Part shown: positions 5,846-5,989 of the stretch, piece after piece
How positions within the stretch are numbered: position 1 is the stretch's first letter
Layout: each line of letters starts with the position of its first letter
NCBI GenBank assembly: GCA_030633185.1
Contig: DAOVTG010000156.1
Span: 1-5,989 of the forward strand
Reading direction: 5' to 3'
From: Deltaproteobacteria bacterium
GTDB lineage: Bacteria; Desulfobacterota; Anaeroferrophillalia; Anaeroferrophillales; Tharpellaceae
DNA length: 5,989 nt
Position numbers and translations under genes: made by a program
Notes under the pieces: model-generated
Told to the model about the DNA's origin: nothing
The model's database searches: none
The model's input: only the letters and a program-made list of their open reading frames with translations

Positions 5846-5989
5846 ATGAAACAGTTGCGCGGGGTCGCGGGAATCATCTTGATGATTTTGCTGATGAGTA
5901 TTCCAGTTAAGGCATCTGAGGTCTATATGCCTCACTTGACGGGCGGTGCGGCGGTTTGGGGTGATTATCTGACGGTCGACAATACCGGA
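5846..5989 (+). CDS. N-terminal part of a secreted protein (3' end cut by window edge)
   Basis: The ATG at 5846 is preceded by GGGAGG at 5835-5840, five bases away, and by a strong promoter at 5740-5768. The frame is open for 48 codons to the edge of the window. Residues 1-5 are basic (MKQLR) and residues 7-20 are hydrophobic (VAGIILMILLMSIP). VKA at 21-23 is a good signal peptidase I site, so mature protein should begin at Ser24. There is no lipobox cysteine. The mature start reads VYMPHLTGGAAVWGDYLTVDNTG (split here as VYMPHLTGGAAVW and GDYLTVDNTG, residues 26-48). It resembles beta-rich exported domains that open with a YxPH motif and reach an N-T/N-G strand turn, but too little is present to name a family. 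It is divergent from the reductase-leuB operon and not obviously linked to it. Confidence 0.82.
   Translation, partial: MKQLRGVAGIILMILLMSIPVKASEVYMPHLTGGAAVWGDYLTVDNTG

Noticed and set aside
1..5989. RiPP precursor, defence system or mobile element near the radical SAM pair
   Set aside because: The spacers are 61, 159 and 37 nt and hold no short frame with a ribosome site and a leader-core look. No transposase, integrase, nuclease or CRISPR repeat is present.

Overview
The window holds five clear protein-coding genes that lie wholly or largely inside it, plus one more cut by the right edge. It looks like a chromosomal metabolic segment of a Gram-negative, probably anaerobic bacterium. A deltaproteobacterial / Desulfobacterota-type lineage is my best guess. 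The reasons are two cobalamin-binding radical SAM proteins side by side, an aldo/keto reductase carrying two [4Fe-4S] ferredoxin motifs, a Sec signal peptide, good Shine-Dalgarno sites, and a degenerate TTTCGTG-type intergenic repeat. The lineage is inference. There are no tRNA or rRNA genes, CRISPR arrays, transposases or phage genes.

Layout. (1) At 1-296, minus strand, lies a small membrane protein with two transmembrane segments and a C-terminal zinc ribbon; its 3' end is cut by the left edge. (2) At 358-1809, minus strand, lies a 483-aa B12-binding radical SAM protein, 61 nt upstream of the first gene and probably co-transcribed with it. (3) The spacer at 1810-1968 separates two divergent genes and carries a perfect 11-bp inverted repeat and a short decayed TTTCGTG-like repeat. 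(4) At 1969-3540, plus strand, lies a second, different B12-binding radical SAM protein (523 aa) whose cluster motif is spaced C-x4-C-x2-C. (5) At 3578-4651, minus strand, lies leuB (3-isopropylmalate dehydrogenase). It converges on gene 4 and is followed at once by a good intrinsic terminator in the 37-nt gap. (6) At 4670-5632, minus strand, lies an aldo/keto reductase fused to a two-cluster ferredoxin domain, 18 nt upstream of leuB, so the two almost surely form an operon. (7) The spacer at 5633-5845 has a strong sigma70-like promoter pointing right and a weaker overlapping one pointing left. (8) At 5846-5989, plus strand, is the start of a secreted protein cut by the right edge.

How the genes work together. 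leuB supplies the third step of leucine biosynthesis, but leuA, leuC and leuD are not next to it; its operon partner is an Fe-S oxidoreductase of unknown substrate. The divergent radical SAM pair with the small zinc-ribbon membrane protein is the least explained part of the window and the best candidate for an uncharacterised pathway. Nothing in the sequence reveals the substrate. I see no evidence of a defence system or mobile element.
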